Source: Kaiparowitsia implicata GSE-PSE-MK54-09C (lineage in GTDB: Bacteria; Cyanobacteriota; Cyanobacteriia; Elainellales; Elainellaceae). From it: a stretch of DNA of 33,725 bases. Positions 23,290 through 32,100 of this stretch are shown here, one piece after another. The translations under genes and the position numbers were made by a program. The stretch is taken from assembly GCA_019359435.1 (NCBI GenBank), contig JAHHHI010000018.1, positions 1 to 33,725 on the forward strand, read 5' to 3'. Each line of letters starts with the position of its first letter. The stretch's first letter is position 1. The notes under the pieces are model-generated. The model saw nothing but the letters and a program-made list of their open reading frames with translations. It had not been told where the DNA came from and did no database searches.

Positions 23290-26088
23290 CTATTCCTGAA
23301 CCAATAGAGCTGTGGGAAATTGCTCTAGCACCGCTGCCACAGGAAGCATGCCTGCGCTATTGAGCGATCGCCCAGTCAGCGCATTTTGCCATTCACTCGG
23401 TGCGTTGGCGGGCAGCACCACTTGGGTATCTTGCCACACGGCTTCGCCCACTGGCACCTCTCCTGGTGCAATTAATGCGGTAAAAAAGCGGGGAGCTAGG
23501 GCGATCGCCCATTGGTTGTCAGTGGGGGTATGGCGGGCAAAGGCAATCAGATGATGGGCATAGCTCCCCTGCACCTCTAGGGGCTGATAGGTTCCATTCA
23601 GAAATAGCGCCGACCGCTGTTGCCGCAGGTGAAGCAGTTGCGTTAACAAAAACAGCTTAACCTTGCCGCTAGAGCGATCGCTCAACAGATCGGTAAGCAA
23701 CGCCGACCGATCTCCAGCCGCCTGTCTTTGAATCTCGGTGAGCCAGCGCTGGCGCTGGTCAAAATCGACCGGGCGGCGATTGTCTGGGTCTACCAGGCTT
23801 AGCTCCCACAGTTCTGTGCCCTGATACACATCGGGAATGCCCGGAGCCGCTAGCCTTAGCAGCAGTTGTGACAGCGAATTCCACATGCCGTAGTGGGCAA
23901 TGCGCTGCTGAAAGGGCTTGAACTTGCTGAGAAATACCTCAGACTTAGCTGGATCTAAGATCCCTTCAATGAAGTGTAAACACGCGTCTTCGTAGGCCTG
24001 GTCGGGGCGAAGCCAGGCGGTATGCACCTTAGCTTCGCGAATGGCTTTGATCACATAATCTTGAATGCGTTGCACGAAGGAAGCATCGTGGTCGCCCACC
24101 ATGGGATACGCCCCCACCAACGTTTGATACAGAAAGTATTCATCGTTGCGGTCGGGCATAGGCAACCCCTGGCGATCGCCCCGTTGGTCACGATTGAGCG
24201 CGCTCCACGTGTTCACTTGGTCTTCCCACTCATCGGGGATTTCTGACAGCACGTTGAGCCGCGCCCGCATGTCTTCTCCACGCTTGGTGTCGTGGGTTGC
24301 AGTGGTGGTCATGGTGTGGGGCCAAGTCTCTTGCTGTCGCTGGTTAAACGCGTGAAACTCGTCTACTGCAATGCCAAAGTGCCCCGGATTGCCCCCCACC
24401 TCATTCAGCGACAGCAGCCGATTATAGACATAAAGTGTGGTATCTTCTACCCCTTTTGCCATCAACGGCCCGCTATACTGCTGCATTCGCATCACAAAGT
24501 AAAGCCACTGGTCGCGCTCTGCCTGGGTTAGGGTCGCGTCAAACTCTAGCAGCAACACCTTTTGGATGAAGGTAAACTCATTTTGCAGCAGCGGCGTTTG
24601 CGCCTGTGCTGCCGCGATCACCGCTTGAATGCAGGCGCGATCGCCCTCGCTCATACCCTCGGGTGACACATAGGTGCGATAGACAGGAAAGGCAACTAGG
24701 ATCTGGGCGATCGCCTGCTGCAACCCGTTTAGCGTGAAGTCGTTGCCATAGCGATATCGGCTGGCGATCGCCTTAAGCAGCACCGCCAAATTATCAATAT
24801 CGCCTGCCAAGTTTTTGTCGATAATTAGCTGCTTCTTCTCGCGCACCAGCGCGGCATAGTCCATACGATAGCCCAGAAATGCCGTGTAAATTTCATCCAT
24901 CCGCGCTTCATGCTGGCGCTGGCAAAAGACCCCATTTACATAGTTCAAAAACTCATACCCCGAGGTGCCCTGAATCGACCACTGACTGGGTAACGACTCA
25001 CTCAACTCTAGAATCTTCTCTACGGTGATATAGGTATCTCCCATGTTGTCTCGCAGGCGTTCTAGGTATTGAGTGGGGTCATACAATCCATCAATGTGAT
25101 CTACGCGCAAGCCCGTGAACTTTTCCTCATCCACTAAGGTTTGAATCAGAGCGTGGGTGTTGTTGAATACGCGTGGTTCTTCAACCTTGACCGAAATCAA
25201 TTCATTGACCGTAAAAAAGCGACGATAGTTCATTTCCTCCGCCCCCACCTTCCAAAAGGTGATGCGGTAGAACTGTTCGTTCAGCATTTCATCCAGCAAC
25301 GTATAGCTTTCGGTATCGTCTGGGTTTCCGTTAAATCGGTTCAGATTGTCATCCACAAAGTGATGCACAATCTCATTGCTGGTATACAGCTCCCACAGCA
25401 GACCTTTGATAAAGGCCATCTGATCTTTTAACTGATTGCCGCTGGCCTCTTGAGGCACGCTTTTGAGCAAATACAAAATGCCCAGTAGCTTGATCAAGTC
25501 GGGATGATCGCGCCCCAGCGTGCGGGTAATTTGCCCCAGGTTATAGGTCAAAAACTTCGTGTAAGATTCCAGCCGCAGCGGCAGCGTTAGATCGTAATAG
25601 TTGACGCTCAACCCGTCTGGAGCGTAAGCCAGTTGAATTTCGCCCCGCTCTAGCGCCGCTCCATAAAAATCTCCCAGCAGCGGTGCCAGAATGCGCGACT
25701 GACTGCTGCCAAAGGGTGAGTTCCAACACAGGTCAAAATAGTCGGCATAGCTAGAGGCTGGCCCTGTTTCCAGCACATCCATTAAAAAGGCGTTTTCACT
25801 GCTATAGGCCATGTGGTTGGGCACAATGTCTTGCAGCCAGCCCAGGCCCAGACGGCGCAACTCTGTCGAGAGCACATTGAAGGCCGCCTCACCCCCCAGT
25901 TGGGGGTTAAACTGAGCAGCGTCTACCACGTCGTAGCCGTGGGTGCTGCCGGTGCGCGCCTTAAAGATAGGCGATGCATACAGGTCTGACACCCCTAGAT
26001 CTGCGAGGTAGGGTGCGATCGCCCGCGCGTGGTCAAAGCCAAAGTCGGGATTGAACTGAATGCGATAGGTAGCAATGGGAAGACGCAT
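23290..26088 (-). CDS. treY: maltooligosyl trehalose synthase
   Basis: A 932-residue family 13 glycoside hydrolase that turns the reducing end of a maltooligosaccharide into a trehalose unit. The N-terminus MRLPIATYRIQFNPDFGFDH is characteristic of TreY, followed by DLGVSDLYASPIF and STHGYDVVD. The catalytic region has FTGLRVDHIDGLYDP (nucleophile Asp) and TYITVEKILELSE (acid/base Glu). MAKGVEDTTLYVYNRL and TTTATHDTKRGEDMRARL are further family blocks. Length is slightly above the usual 750-900. The start lies directly after a duplicated 20/21-mer, 45 bases past treZ. With TreZ it makes free trehalose from glycogen-derived chains. Confidence 0.96.
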   Translation of the reverse strand: MRLPIATYRIQFNPDFGFDHARAIAPYLADLGVSDLYASPIFKARTGSTHGYDVVDAAQFNPQLGGEAAFNVLSTELRRLGLGWLQDIVPNHMAYSSENAFLMDVLETGPASSYADYFDLCWNSPFGSSQSRILAPLLGDFYGAALERGEIQLAYAPDGLSVNYYDLTLPLRLESYTKFLTYNLGQITRTLGRDHPDLIKLLGILYLLKSVPQEASGNQLKDQMAFIKGLLWELYTSNEIVHHFVDDNLNRFNGNPDDTESYTLLDEMLNEQFYRITFWKVGAEEMNYRRFFTVNELISVKVEEPRVFNNTHALIQTLVDEEKFTGLRVDHIDGLYDPTQYLERLRDNMGDTYITVEKILELSESLPSQWSIQGTSGYEFLNYVNGVFCQRQHEARMDEIYTAFLGYRMDYAALVREKKQLIIDKNLAGDIDNLAVLLKAIASRYRYGNDFTLNGLQQAIAQILVAFPVYRTYVSPEGMSEGDRACIQAVIAAAQAQTPLLQNEFTFIQKVLLLEFDATLTQAERDQWLYFVMRMQQYSGPLMAKGVEDTTLYVYNRLLSLNEVGGNPGHFGIAVDEFHAFNQRQQETWPHTMTTTATHDTKRGEDMRARLNVLSEIPDEWEDQVNTWSALNRDQRGDRQGLPMPDRNDEYFLYQTLVGAYPMVGDHDASFVQRIQDYVIKAIREAKVHTAWLRPDQAYEDACLHFIEGILDPAKSEVFLSKFKPFQQRIAHYGMWNSLSQLLLRLAAPGIPDVYQGTELWELSLVDPDNRRPVDFDQRQRWLTEIQRQAAGDRSALLTDLLSDRSSGKVKLFLLTQLLHLRQQRSALFLNGTYQPLEVQGSYAHHLIAFARHTPTDNQWAIALAPRFFTALIAPGEVPVGEAVWQDTQVVLPANAPSEWQNALTGRSLNSAGMLPVAAVLEQFPTALLVQE

Positions 26089-26129
26089 AGTGTCAGGGGT
26101 TGGGGAAATAGTGTCAGGGGTTGGGGAAT
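26089..26129. repeat. 20/21-bp tandem duplication between treZ and treY
   Basis: AGTGTCAGGGGTTGGGGAA is repeated twice (26089-26109 and 26110-26129), differing by one A. It fills the treZ-treY gap and abuts the treY ATG, where a ribosome site would be expected. On the minus strand it is CCCCAACCCC-rich, in the style of short tandemly repeated repeats of cyanobacteria. Confidence 0.9.
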
Positions 26130-26133
26130 AGAA

Positions 26134-27981
26134 TTAGGCTGTGGTTTCATACAAAACCAGGCTGAGCGGGGCGACCTGCACCGACTGCTGGCGTTCAAGC
26201 TGAGCGGGGGCTTGGGAGCCCCCGCCATGCCACTGCGACTCGGCAGAGTCGAGGCGTTTGCTCGCAGGGTGAGCGGTTGGCAAGGTTAGTTTCACAGGCT
26301 GCGAGTTAAAGTTCATCACGAGAAACAGACTGTGGGCATCTTTCCCCCGCTGCACCACCACAGTCCGCTGTTGATTATCGCCCGTGGCTTCAAGGCGCGT
26401 GCGATCGCGCTCTTGCAATAAGGGATGGGTCGTTCGCAGTTGAATCAACCGTTGATACCACTGCAACAAACTCTCATGATGATCTTGGTGTCGGAGCGAC
26501 CAGTTCAGCTTGCTGTGCAAAAAGGTTTCGATTGAGGCTGCATCGGGTGGCTCACCCTCCTTTTGAAAGGCGGCAAATTCCCGCTTGCGCCCGGTTCGCA
26601 CCGCGTCGACCAAATCTGGATCAGAATGGCTGATGAAATAGGGAAAGGGTGCCGTTTCCCCATACTCTTCGCCCATAAACAGCAGCGGAATGTAGGGAGA
26701 CAGCAGCACCGCCCCTGCGGCCAGTTTTTGCCCATCAAATGACACCAACTGAGACAGGCGATCGCCCTTCATGCGATTGCCGACCTGATCGTGGTTTTGA
26801 CTGCACACCACAAACTGCTCGAGCGGGCGATCGCCGCAGGGCATCCCATGCTTCCGTTGGCGATAGGCAGAAAAACGCCAGTCATAGGCATAGGTCTGCT
26901 CATAGGCCTTCGCAAAGTCCACACAGTCGTCATAGTCTTGGTAATAGCCATCTTTTTCACCCGTCAGCAGCCGATGCAGCGAATGGTGAAAGTCGTCGCT
27001 CCATTGCCCATCTAGGCCATAGCCGCCCTGCTCAGCCGGACGCAAAATCCGCGCATCATTTAAGTCACTTTCGGCAATGAGGTAATAGGGCCGCTGCGTT
27101 TCTTTCGACAGCGCCGCCACCTCATCCGCCAACTCTTGCAGCACAGGCCTAGCGCCAAAGTCATAGATCGTTTGAATCGCGTCTAACCGCAGCCCGTCAA
27201 AATGGAACTCGCGCAGCCAATACAGTGCGTTTTGAATGAAGAAATTGCGCACCCCGTCGCTATAGGCATCGTCAAAATTCATGGCGCTGCCCCAAGGCGT
27301 GTTGTAAATCTGGGTGAAGTAGGGCGCAATTTGGTTTGAATAGTTGCCTTCTGGGCCAAAGTGGTTATAGACCACATCCAGCAGCACCGCAATCCCCTGC
27401 TGGTGGCACGCATTGATCAGCCACTTCAGGTCGCTGGGGGTGCCATAGGAGCACTGCACCGCATAGGAATAAACGCCGTCATAGCCCCAGTTGCGATAGG
27501 CCAAGTTTGTGCCTTTGGCGCTATCCCCCGGCACCTGAGAAATCGGCATAATCTCAATGGCGTTGATGCCCAATGTCTTCAGATCGCTCAGGCGGGGAAT
27601 GATCGCAGCGAAGGTGCCCTCGGGGGTAAAGGTGCCCACATGCAGCTCATACACAATGAGCGATGCTTGGGGCACATTGCGCCAACTGCCATCGCCCCAG
27701 GCAAACGAAGGATCAATTACCTGCGAGGGCTGATGCACCCCCTCAGGCTGGTAGCGCGAGGCCGGGTCAGGAACCGCCGTGCCGTTACTCAAAAGCACGG
27801 TGTATCGCGCTCCTGGAGGCACGTCTTCTGCAATGGCCTGCCAATAGCCATCTGCCTGCGGCTCTAGGGGAATTTGTCGTGCCTGGGGTGCCGTGAGCTG
27901 GATGCTGACCTGGGGCTGGGTTGGTGCCCAAACGGTAAATTCGCAGGTGTCGCCACCGAGATATGCTGCGCCAATCCTCAT
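26134..27981 (-). CDS. treZ: maltooligosyltrehalose trehalohydrolase
   Basis: A 615-residue family 13 enzyme that cuts trehalose from the end made by TreY. The N-terminal beta domain (RIGAAYLGGDTCEFTVWAP) leads to the catalytic barrel: LLDVVYNHFGPEGNY, FHFDGLRLDAIQTIYDF (nucleophile Asp), YYLIAESDLND (acid/base Glu) and VVCSQNHDQVGNRM. These are standard TreZ motifs and the length is normal. ATG 27981 has no clear Shine-Dalgarno. First gene of the tre operon; the promoter should lie in 27982-28275, where I see only a small CGGG/CCCG dyad and no certain -10/-35. Confidence 0.96.
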   Translation of the reverse strand: MRIGAAYLGGDTCEFTVWAPTQPQVSIQLTAPQARQIPLEPQADGYWQAIAEDVPPGARYTVLLSNGTAVPDPASRYQPEGVHQPSQVIDPSFAWGDGSWRNVPQASLIVYELHVGTFTPEGTFAAIIPRLSDLKTLGINAIEIMPISQVPGDSAKGTNLAYRNWGYDGVYSYAVQCSYGTPSDLKWLINACHQQGIAVLLDVVYNHFGPEGNYSNQIAPYFTQIYNTPWGSAMNFDDAYSDGVRNFFIQNALYWLREFHFDGLRLDAIQTIYDFGARPVLQELADEVAALSKETQRPYYLIAESDLNDARILRPAEQGGYGLDGQWSDDFHHSLHRLLTGEKDGYYQDYDDCVDFAKAYEQTYAYDWRFSAYRQRKHGMPCGDRPLEQFVVCSQNHDQVGNRMKGDRLSQLVSFDGQKLAAGAVLLSPYIPLLFMGEEYGETAPFPYFISHSDPDLVDAVRTGRKREFAAFQKEGEPPDAASIETFLHSKLNWSLRHQDHHESLLQWYQRLIQLRTTHPLLQERDRTRLEATGDNQQRTVVVQRGKDAHSLFLVMNFNSQPVKLTLPTAHPASKRLDSAESQWHGGGSQAPAQLERQQSVQVAPLSLVLYETTA

Positions 27982-28156
27982 GTCTGGTTCAATGCCGTAA
28001 AGTACACGGGTATTTCCCGCAATTTAGCATGATGTAGGCTTGAGGCTGCGTGCGCCAGCACCTAAGGGCGTATATTCCTCTACTGAGCAAAATATGTCAC
28101 ATTTGATAGAGATGAATCCGCAAAGCCTTCTGCCTTAAGGTGCACAGGGCTTAAAG

Positions 28157-28178
28157 AGGAGGAGTGGTAATGTTTTAA
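28157..28178 (+). other. strong ribosome site followed by a start-stop mini-ORF
   Basis: AGGAGG (28157-28162) is followed seven bases later by ATG TTT TAA. It lies on the plus strand in a spacer between minus-strand genes. The two-codon frame may be chance, but the ribosome site is far better than those of most genes in the window. Confidence 0.3.
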
Positions 28179-28275
28179 CTAATCCAGCTTAGTTCGATAG
28201 TCCTGCTATCCTGCTGTTGTTTTATCTAAAGCTTTGTTGTTTGAGTTTTGGTGTTATGGATTTATCCGGCTCCAC

Positions 28276-28485
28276 TTAGACTAGATCGATTCGATTTATC
28301 GATTGCGTGCCATAGAGCCCATGAGGTTTAGTCAGTTCAACAGATCTATCAGCAGATTTAGTTTGGCCGTGCTGAATTGCGCTGTGAGCATGCGAAAACG
28401 AGTCACAAAGCTTAGAATCGCTCTGGGTTGTCGAAATAGAGGTTAGGGCGATCGCTCCGTCACCAACCGGATATTGAACGGTCAT
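28276..28485 (-). CDS. small protein of unknown function
   Basis: A 69-residue polar protein that I do not recognise. Its reality rests on AGGAG five bases before ATG 28485, a consensus ribosome site. The sequence starts MTVQYPVGDGAIALTSISTT and is rich in Ser, Thr, His and Gln; it ends GLYGTQSINRIDLV. No membrane span, signal or known motif; single Cys at residue 26. It lies 294 bases upstream of treZ on the same strand, so it could be co-regulated with the trehalose genes. Confidence 0.55.
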   Translation of the reverse strand: MTVQYPVGDGAIALTSISTTQSDSKLCDSFSHAHSAIQHGQTKSADRSVELTKPHGLYGTQSINRIDLV

Positions 28486-28915
28486 CTGCTCTCCTATGCC
28501 GAGATCCAGCCGTTAATCTGGCACTTGCCGATTCATGCAGACGCGGTCATTGCATCCTGCCATCTCATAGGCTGTCTCATAGGATGATAGTGAGGGCTAG
28601 CGGGGGCGATCGCCCGCTCTGGGTCTGTTGAAACAGCTGCATGCAAACTGGCGTAGTTTGTGGCTTGAGTCGAGCCTGGGAGCGATTGTTCAAGTGTAAT
28701 TTTTAGTGCGACCTTTCGGTGCAAATTTTTCGGTCATTCTATCTAGATAATCAAATGGTAACGCTTAGGAGTGCCAGATCTGGAGGTGTGATTGGCCCTG
28801 TGGCTCGGGCGCAGGCGTTTAGAACTGCTGAGTGTGACTAGGTTGCCGCACTAAGTAGAACGGAACGGAACGTTGGCTTGAATGTTTTTATTTGAGTGTG
28901 CCTGTGAGTTCTGAT
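28486..28915. other. 430-base intergenic region
   Basis: Between the divergent small gene and the SMP-30 gene. It contains a HIP1 site and a tandem CTCATAGG near 28565-28582. A 63-codon minus-strand frame at 28533-28724 begins with TTG, lacks a ribosome site and is not accepted. No promoter could be fixed. Confidence 0.4.
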
Positions 28916-29818
28916 ATGCAGTTTCAAAATCCTCAATCTGTTCAATTGGCAATGTCGGTCGTTGCCGTCACCGCATCCCGGTCGCGCTTGGGCGAGTGCC
29001 CCGTGTGGGATGCTGCTCAGCGGGTTCTATATTGGGTCGATATTCTGAACCATCGGGTGCATCGGTTTGATCCCGAAACGGGGGGCGATCGCTTCTTTGA
29101 TGTAGGAGATGTAGTGGGGCCAATGGCCCCGGCAGGAGACCATCGGCTGCTGATTGCCCAGCGCCATACCCTAGCGTTTTTGGATACGCGAACGGGTGCG
29201 GTAACGCCAGTAATGACCGTGGAAACCGAGGCACCTGGCAGTCGCTTCAATGACGGCAAGTGCGATAGCCGAGGCCGTTTTTGGCTGGGTTCTATTAGCC
29301 AAGAGCCAGACGCCGCTAATCTCTATCGCTATGATTCTGATGGCTCGTTGCAGCAGATGGAATCGGGCCTGACTATCTCTAATGGGTTGGGTTGGAGTCC
29401 GGATGAGCGGACGTTTTACTTAACGGATTCTGCTAAAGGCTGCATCTATGCCTATGACTTTGATATAGATAAGGGGGCGATCGCCCATCGCCGCGTTCTG
29501 ATCGATCTCAGCAACGAACCCTTTGAGCCAGACGGGCTGACAGTAGATTCTGAAGGCTGTATCTGGTCGGCCATGTGGGACGGCTGGTGCGTTATGCGGT
29601 TTGATCCCGACGGTCAGCAGATGATGCGCCTGCCCCTACCCGTGCAGCGCCCCACCTGCCCTACCTTTGGCGGCAGTTCGTTGGCAGATTTGTATGTCAC
29701 CACGGCGTCGGTTGGATTGAGCCAGCAAGAAGTTCAAGACTGCATTCGCTCTGGCGACCTGTTTTGCATCTCTGCGGATGTTACCGGGTTGCCGACTCAC
29801 GCCTTTGGGGTGGGCTAA
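28916..29818 (+). CDS. SMP-30/gluconolactonase/LRE family protein
   Basis: A 300-residue six-bladed propeller protein that likely hydrolyses a sugar lactone. Metal ligands expected for the family are all seen: Glu in SRLGECPVWD, Asn in SRFNDGKCDSRGRFWLGS, Asn in LTISNGLGWSPDERTFYLTD, and Asp in FEPDGLTVDSEGCIWSAMWDG. The frame opens at TTG 28892; I use ATG 28916, though ATG 28952 would still include the conserved part. No signal peptide, so cytosolic. Normal length. It stands alone between a minus-strand gene and msrB, so its pathway partner is not evident. Confidence 0.92.
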   Translation: MQFQNPQSVQLAMSVVAVTASRSRLGECPVWDAAQRVLYWVDILNHRVHRFDPETGGDRFFDVGDVVGPMAPAGDHRLLIAQRHTLAFLDTRTGAVTPVMTVETEAPGSRFNDGKCDSRGRFWLGSISQEPDAANLYRYDSDGSLQQMESGLTISNGLGWSPDERTFYLTDSAKGCIYAYDFDIDKGAIAHRRVLIDLSNEPFEPDGLTVDSEGCIWSAMWDGWCVMRFDPDGQQMMRLPLPVQRPTCPTFGGSSLADLYVTTASVGLSQQEVQDCIRSGDLFCISADVTGLPTHAFGVG

Positions 29819-29925
29819 TCACACCCCTGCTCGGATGGTGGCCAATACGTTACGTTAGATAAAGAAAGGGATAGATCCTCTGGGCGATCGCCCTGCCCTC
29901 TCATCATCCTTATTGCTGTGTATTT

Positions 29926-30441
29926 ATGAAGCGACGCAAACTCCTTGAAGCGGGTGCTGCAGTTATCGGCGGCGCATGGGTCGTCAAGACTATTTCCAAC
30001 ACACTTGATCCTACCGAAGTGGACACTATGGCAACATCAAACGAACAGTTTACTGTGAATAAAACTGAGCAAGAATGGCGCGAAATGCTGACGCCAGAGC
30101 AGTTTCAGGTGCTGCGCAAGCACGGTACCGAGCGCGCTGGCACAAGCCCGCTCGATAAAATCTATGAGCCGGGCACCTACAACTGCTCTGGATGCGGCAC
30201 GCCGCTGTTTACATCTGAGACAAAGTTCAACAGCGGCACTGGCTGGCCGAGCTTTTATGCGCCGATTGACGGGGCGATCGCCACCACCACCGATCGGTCT
30301 CTGTTCATGACTCGGGTCGAAGTGCACTGTGCCACCTGCGGCGGACATTTGGGTCATGTCTTCCCGGATGGCCCTGCTCCCACGGGTCAGCGCTATTGCA
30401 TGAACGGTGTTTCGCTAGAGTTTGTGCCGCTAGACGCCTAG
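29926..30441 (+). CDS. msrB: peptide-methionine (R)-S-oxide reductase with Tat-like signal
   Basis: A 171-residue MsrB, which reduces methionine-R-sulfoxide in proteins. The catalytic Cys158 is in RYCMNGVSLEF. Four zinc cysteines are C87, C90 (CSGC), C135 and C138 (CATC). SGTGWPSF and GGHLGHVFPDGP complete the family pattern. A 35-residue N-terminal extension, MKRRKLLEAGAAVIGGAWVV, has the twin-arginine look, so the enzyme may act in the periplasm or thylakoid lumen. Restarting at the internal ATG (residue 35, MATSNEQ) would give a cytosolic form of ordinary length. The thioredoxin-like reductant is not encoded nearby. Confidence 0.95.
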   Translation: MKRRKLLEAGAAVIGGAWVVKTISNTLDPTEVDTMATSNEQFTVNKTEQEWREMLTPEQFQVLRKHGTERAGTSPLDKIYEPGTYNCSGCGTPLFTSETKFNSGTGWPSFYAPIDGAIATTTDRSLFMTRVEVHCATCGGHLGHVFPDGPAPTGQRYCMNGVSLEFVPLDA

Positions 30442-30499
30442 TCGGTTGGGGCGATCGCTTCTACCCCACAGGTCGAAAAGGCGCAATTGCACAGCGTCG

Positions 30500-30540
30500 T
30501 GCAAAGGGGCGGGATGACTCAGTCATCCCGCCCCTTTGCA
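30500..30540. terminator. 20-bp perfect stem hairpin after msrB
   Basis: TGCAAAGGGGCGGGATGACT and its exact inverse are separated by one base. It lies 59 bases past the msrB stop and 114 before purB, both on the plus strand, so it can separate the two transcripts. No long T-tract follows (CATCAGTCC). Confidence 0.6.
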
Positions 30541-30653
30541 TCAGTCCTATTGTCGAGCCTATTGTCGAGAATGCGGGACACCCGGCCAGTTGCCGACGGC
30601 AGTTGTCACCTCAGCAGTTGTAAAATGTAGCGGTTGCTTTGATGTAAAGACCC

Positions 30654-31949
30654 TTGATAGAACGGTATACCTTGCCCGAGATGGGCAATCTCTGGACAGA
30701 TGACTATAAGCTGCAAACCTGGCTGCAAGTAGAAATTGCAGTCTGTGAAGCGCAGGCAGAACTGGGATATATTCCCCAAGATGCGGTCGATACCATCAAG
30801 GCTAAGGCAAAATTTGACCGGGCTCGAGTGCTCGAAATCGAGGCGGAAGTGCGCCACGATGTGATCGCGTTTCTGACTAATGTGAATGAACATGTGGGCG
30901 AGGCCGGGCGCTATATTCACCTGGGTATGACGAGCTCTGATGTGCTAGATACGGCGCTGTCGCTTCAGCTGGTGGCCAGTTTAGATGTGATCATGACCCA
31001 GGTCGAAGCGCTAATTCAGGCGATTCGCTTTCAGGCTCAGCAGCACCGCGATACGGTTATGGTGGGGCGATCGCACGGCATCCACGCAGAACCGATTACC
31101 TTTGGGTTTAAGCTAGCAGGCTGGCTAGCAGAAATGTTGCGCCATCGCGATCGCCTCTGTCGGCTGCAAAAGCAGGTGGCGGTGGGCAAAATTTCAGGTG
31201 CGGTGGGTACCTACGCCAATGTCGATCCCCAGATTGAGGCGATCGCCTGCCAAAATCTAGGCCTAGAACCCGACACTGCCTCAACCCAGGTAATTTCGCG
31301 CGATCGCCATGCTGATTTTGCCCAGGCCCTTGCGCTGCTCACAGCTTCTATTGAGCGCTTTGCCGTCGAAATTCGCAACTTGCAGCGCACTGACGTCTTA
31401 GAAGTAGAGGAATTTTTTGCCAAAGGCCAAAAGGGCTCTTCTGCAATGCCCCACAAGCGCAATCCCATTCGCTCAGAGCGACTCACAGGCATGGCACGAC
31501 TCGTGCGCGGGCATGCCGTTGCCATGCTAGAAAACGTAGCCCTGTGGCACGAGCGCGATATCTCCCACAGCTCTGTCGAGCGGGTCGCCCTGCCCGACTG
31601 CTGCATTCTCACACACTTCATGCTGGTAGAAACCACGGATTTGATCAAAAATCTGCTGGTGTATCCCGAAAACATGAGGCGCAATATGAATGTCTATGGA
31701 GGCGTCATCTTCAGTCAAAAAGTGCTGCTGGCGCTGGTCGATAAGGGCCTATCCCGAGAAGAGGCCTATGCCATTGTGCAAGGCAACGCGCATACCGCCT
31801 GGAACCAGCCCAACGGCGACTTTCAGGCCTTGACCGAGCAAGACCCCCGTGTCACAGAGCACCTATCACCCGATGACATCGCCCACTGCTTTGATCCAGC
31901 CCAGCATCTTAAGCATCTAGATGTGATTTATCAGCGGTTGAGCATTTAG
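30654..31949 (+). CDS. purB: adenylosuccinate lyase
   Basis: A 431-residue enzyme of the fumarase/aspartase superfamily that acts twice in purine synthesis, releasing fumarate from SAICAR and from adenylosuccinate. TTG 30654 is the start: the protein then begins MIERYTLPEMGNLWTDDYK, the normal PurB N-terminus, and no ATG is near. Active-site blocks are MTSSDVLDTALS, MVGRSHGIHAEPITFG and the signature GSSAMPHKRNPIRSE. RHDVIAFLTNVNE is also typical. Length is standard for short PurB. It stands alone, as expected in cyanobacteria. A 131-bp MITE begins 20 bases after the stop. Confidence 0.97.
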   Translation: MIERYTLPEMGNLWTDDYKLQTWLQVEIAVCEAQAELGYIPQDAVDTIKAKAKFDRARVLEIEAEVRHDVIAFLTNVNEHVGEAGRYIHLGMTSSDVLDTALSLQLVASLDVIMTQVEALIQAIRFQAQQHRDTVMVGRSHGIHAEPITFGFKLAGWLAEMLRHRDRLCRLQKQVAVGKISGAVGTYANVDPQIEAIACQNLGLEPDTASTQVISRDRHADFAQALALLTASIERFAVEIRNLQRTDVLEVEEFFAKGQKGSSAMPHKRNPIRSERLTGMARLVRGHAVAMLENVALWHERDISHSSVERVALPDCCILTHFMLVETTDLIKNLLVYPENMRRNMNVYGGVIFSQKVLLALVDKGLSREEAYAIVQGNAHTAWNQPNGDFQALTEQDPRVTEHLSPDDIAHCFDPAQHLKHLDVIYQRLSI

Positions 31950-31969
31950 TAGGAGTCGAGCGATCGCCT

Positions 31970-32100
31970 CTAGGGGCTGTCATCAATTAGTCGCGTATGG
32001 TCCAAGAATCAAAGGTTACAGCCCCTAGCCTGTTGTTTGGGGCGGGCGCGGCAGGGCTTATCCCACAAGGGTTTTGGTTGTAATTGATGACGCGCCCTAG
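31970..32100. mobile_element. 131-bp MITE, copy 2
   Basis: Same length and ends as copy 1: CTAGGGGCTGTCATCAA left, TTGATGACGCGCCCTAG right. It lies between convergent genes. ACAGCCCCTAG is again inverted against the left end. The right CTAG contains the stop codon of the minus-strand gene at 32097. At 78% identity with copy 1 the two are not fresh copies of each other. Confidence 0.85.

Noticed and set aside
28155-28165. Yfr1-type small RNA core in the spacer before treZ
   Set aside because: The purine-rich GAGGAGGAGTG only loosely complements ACTCCTCACAC and no stem-loops of the right layout flank it.
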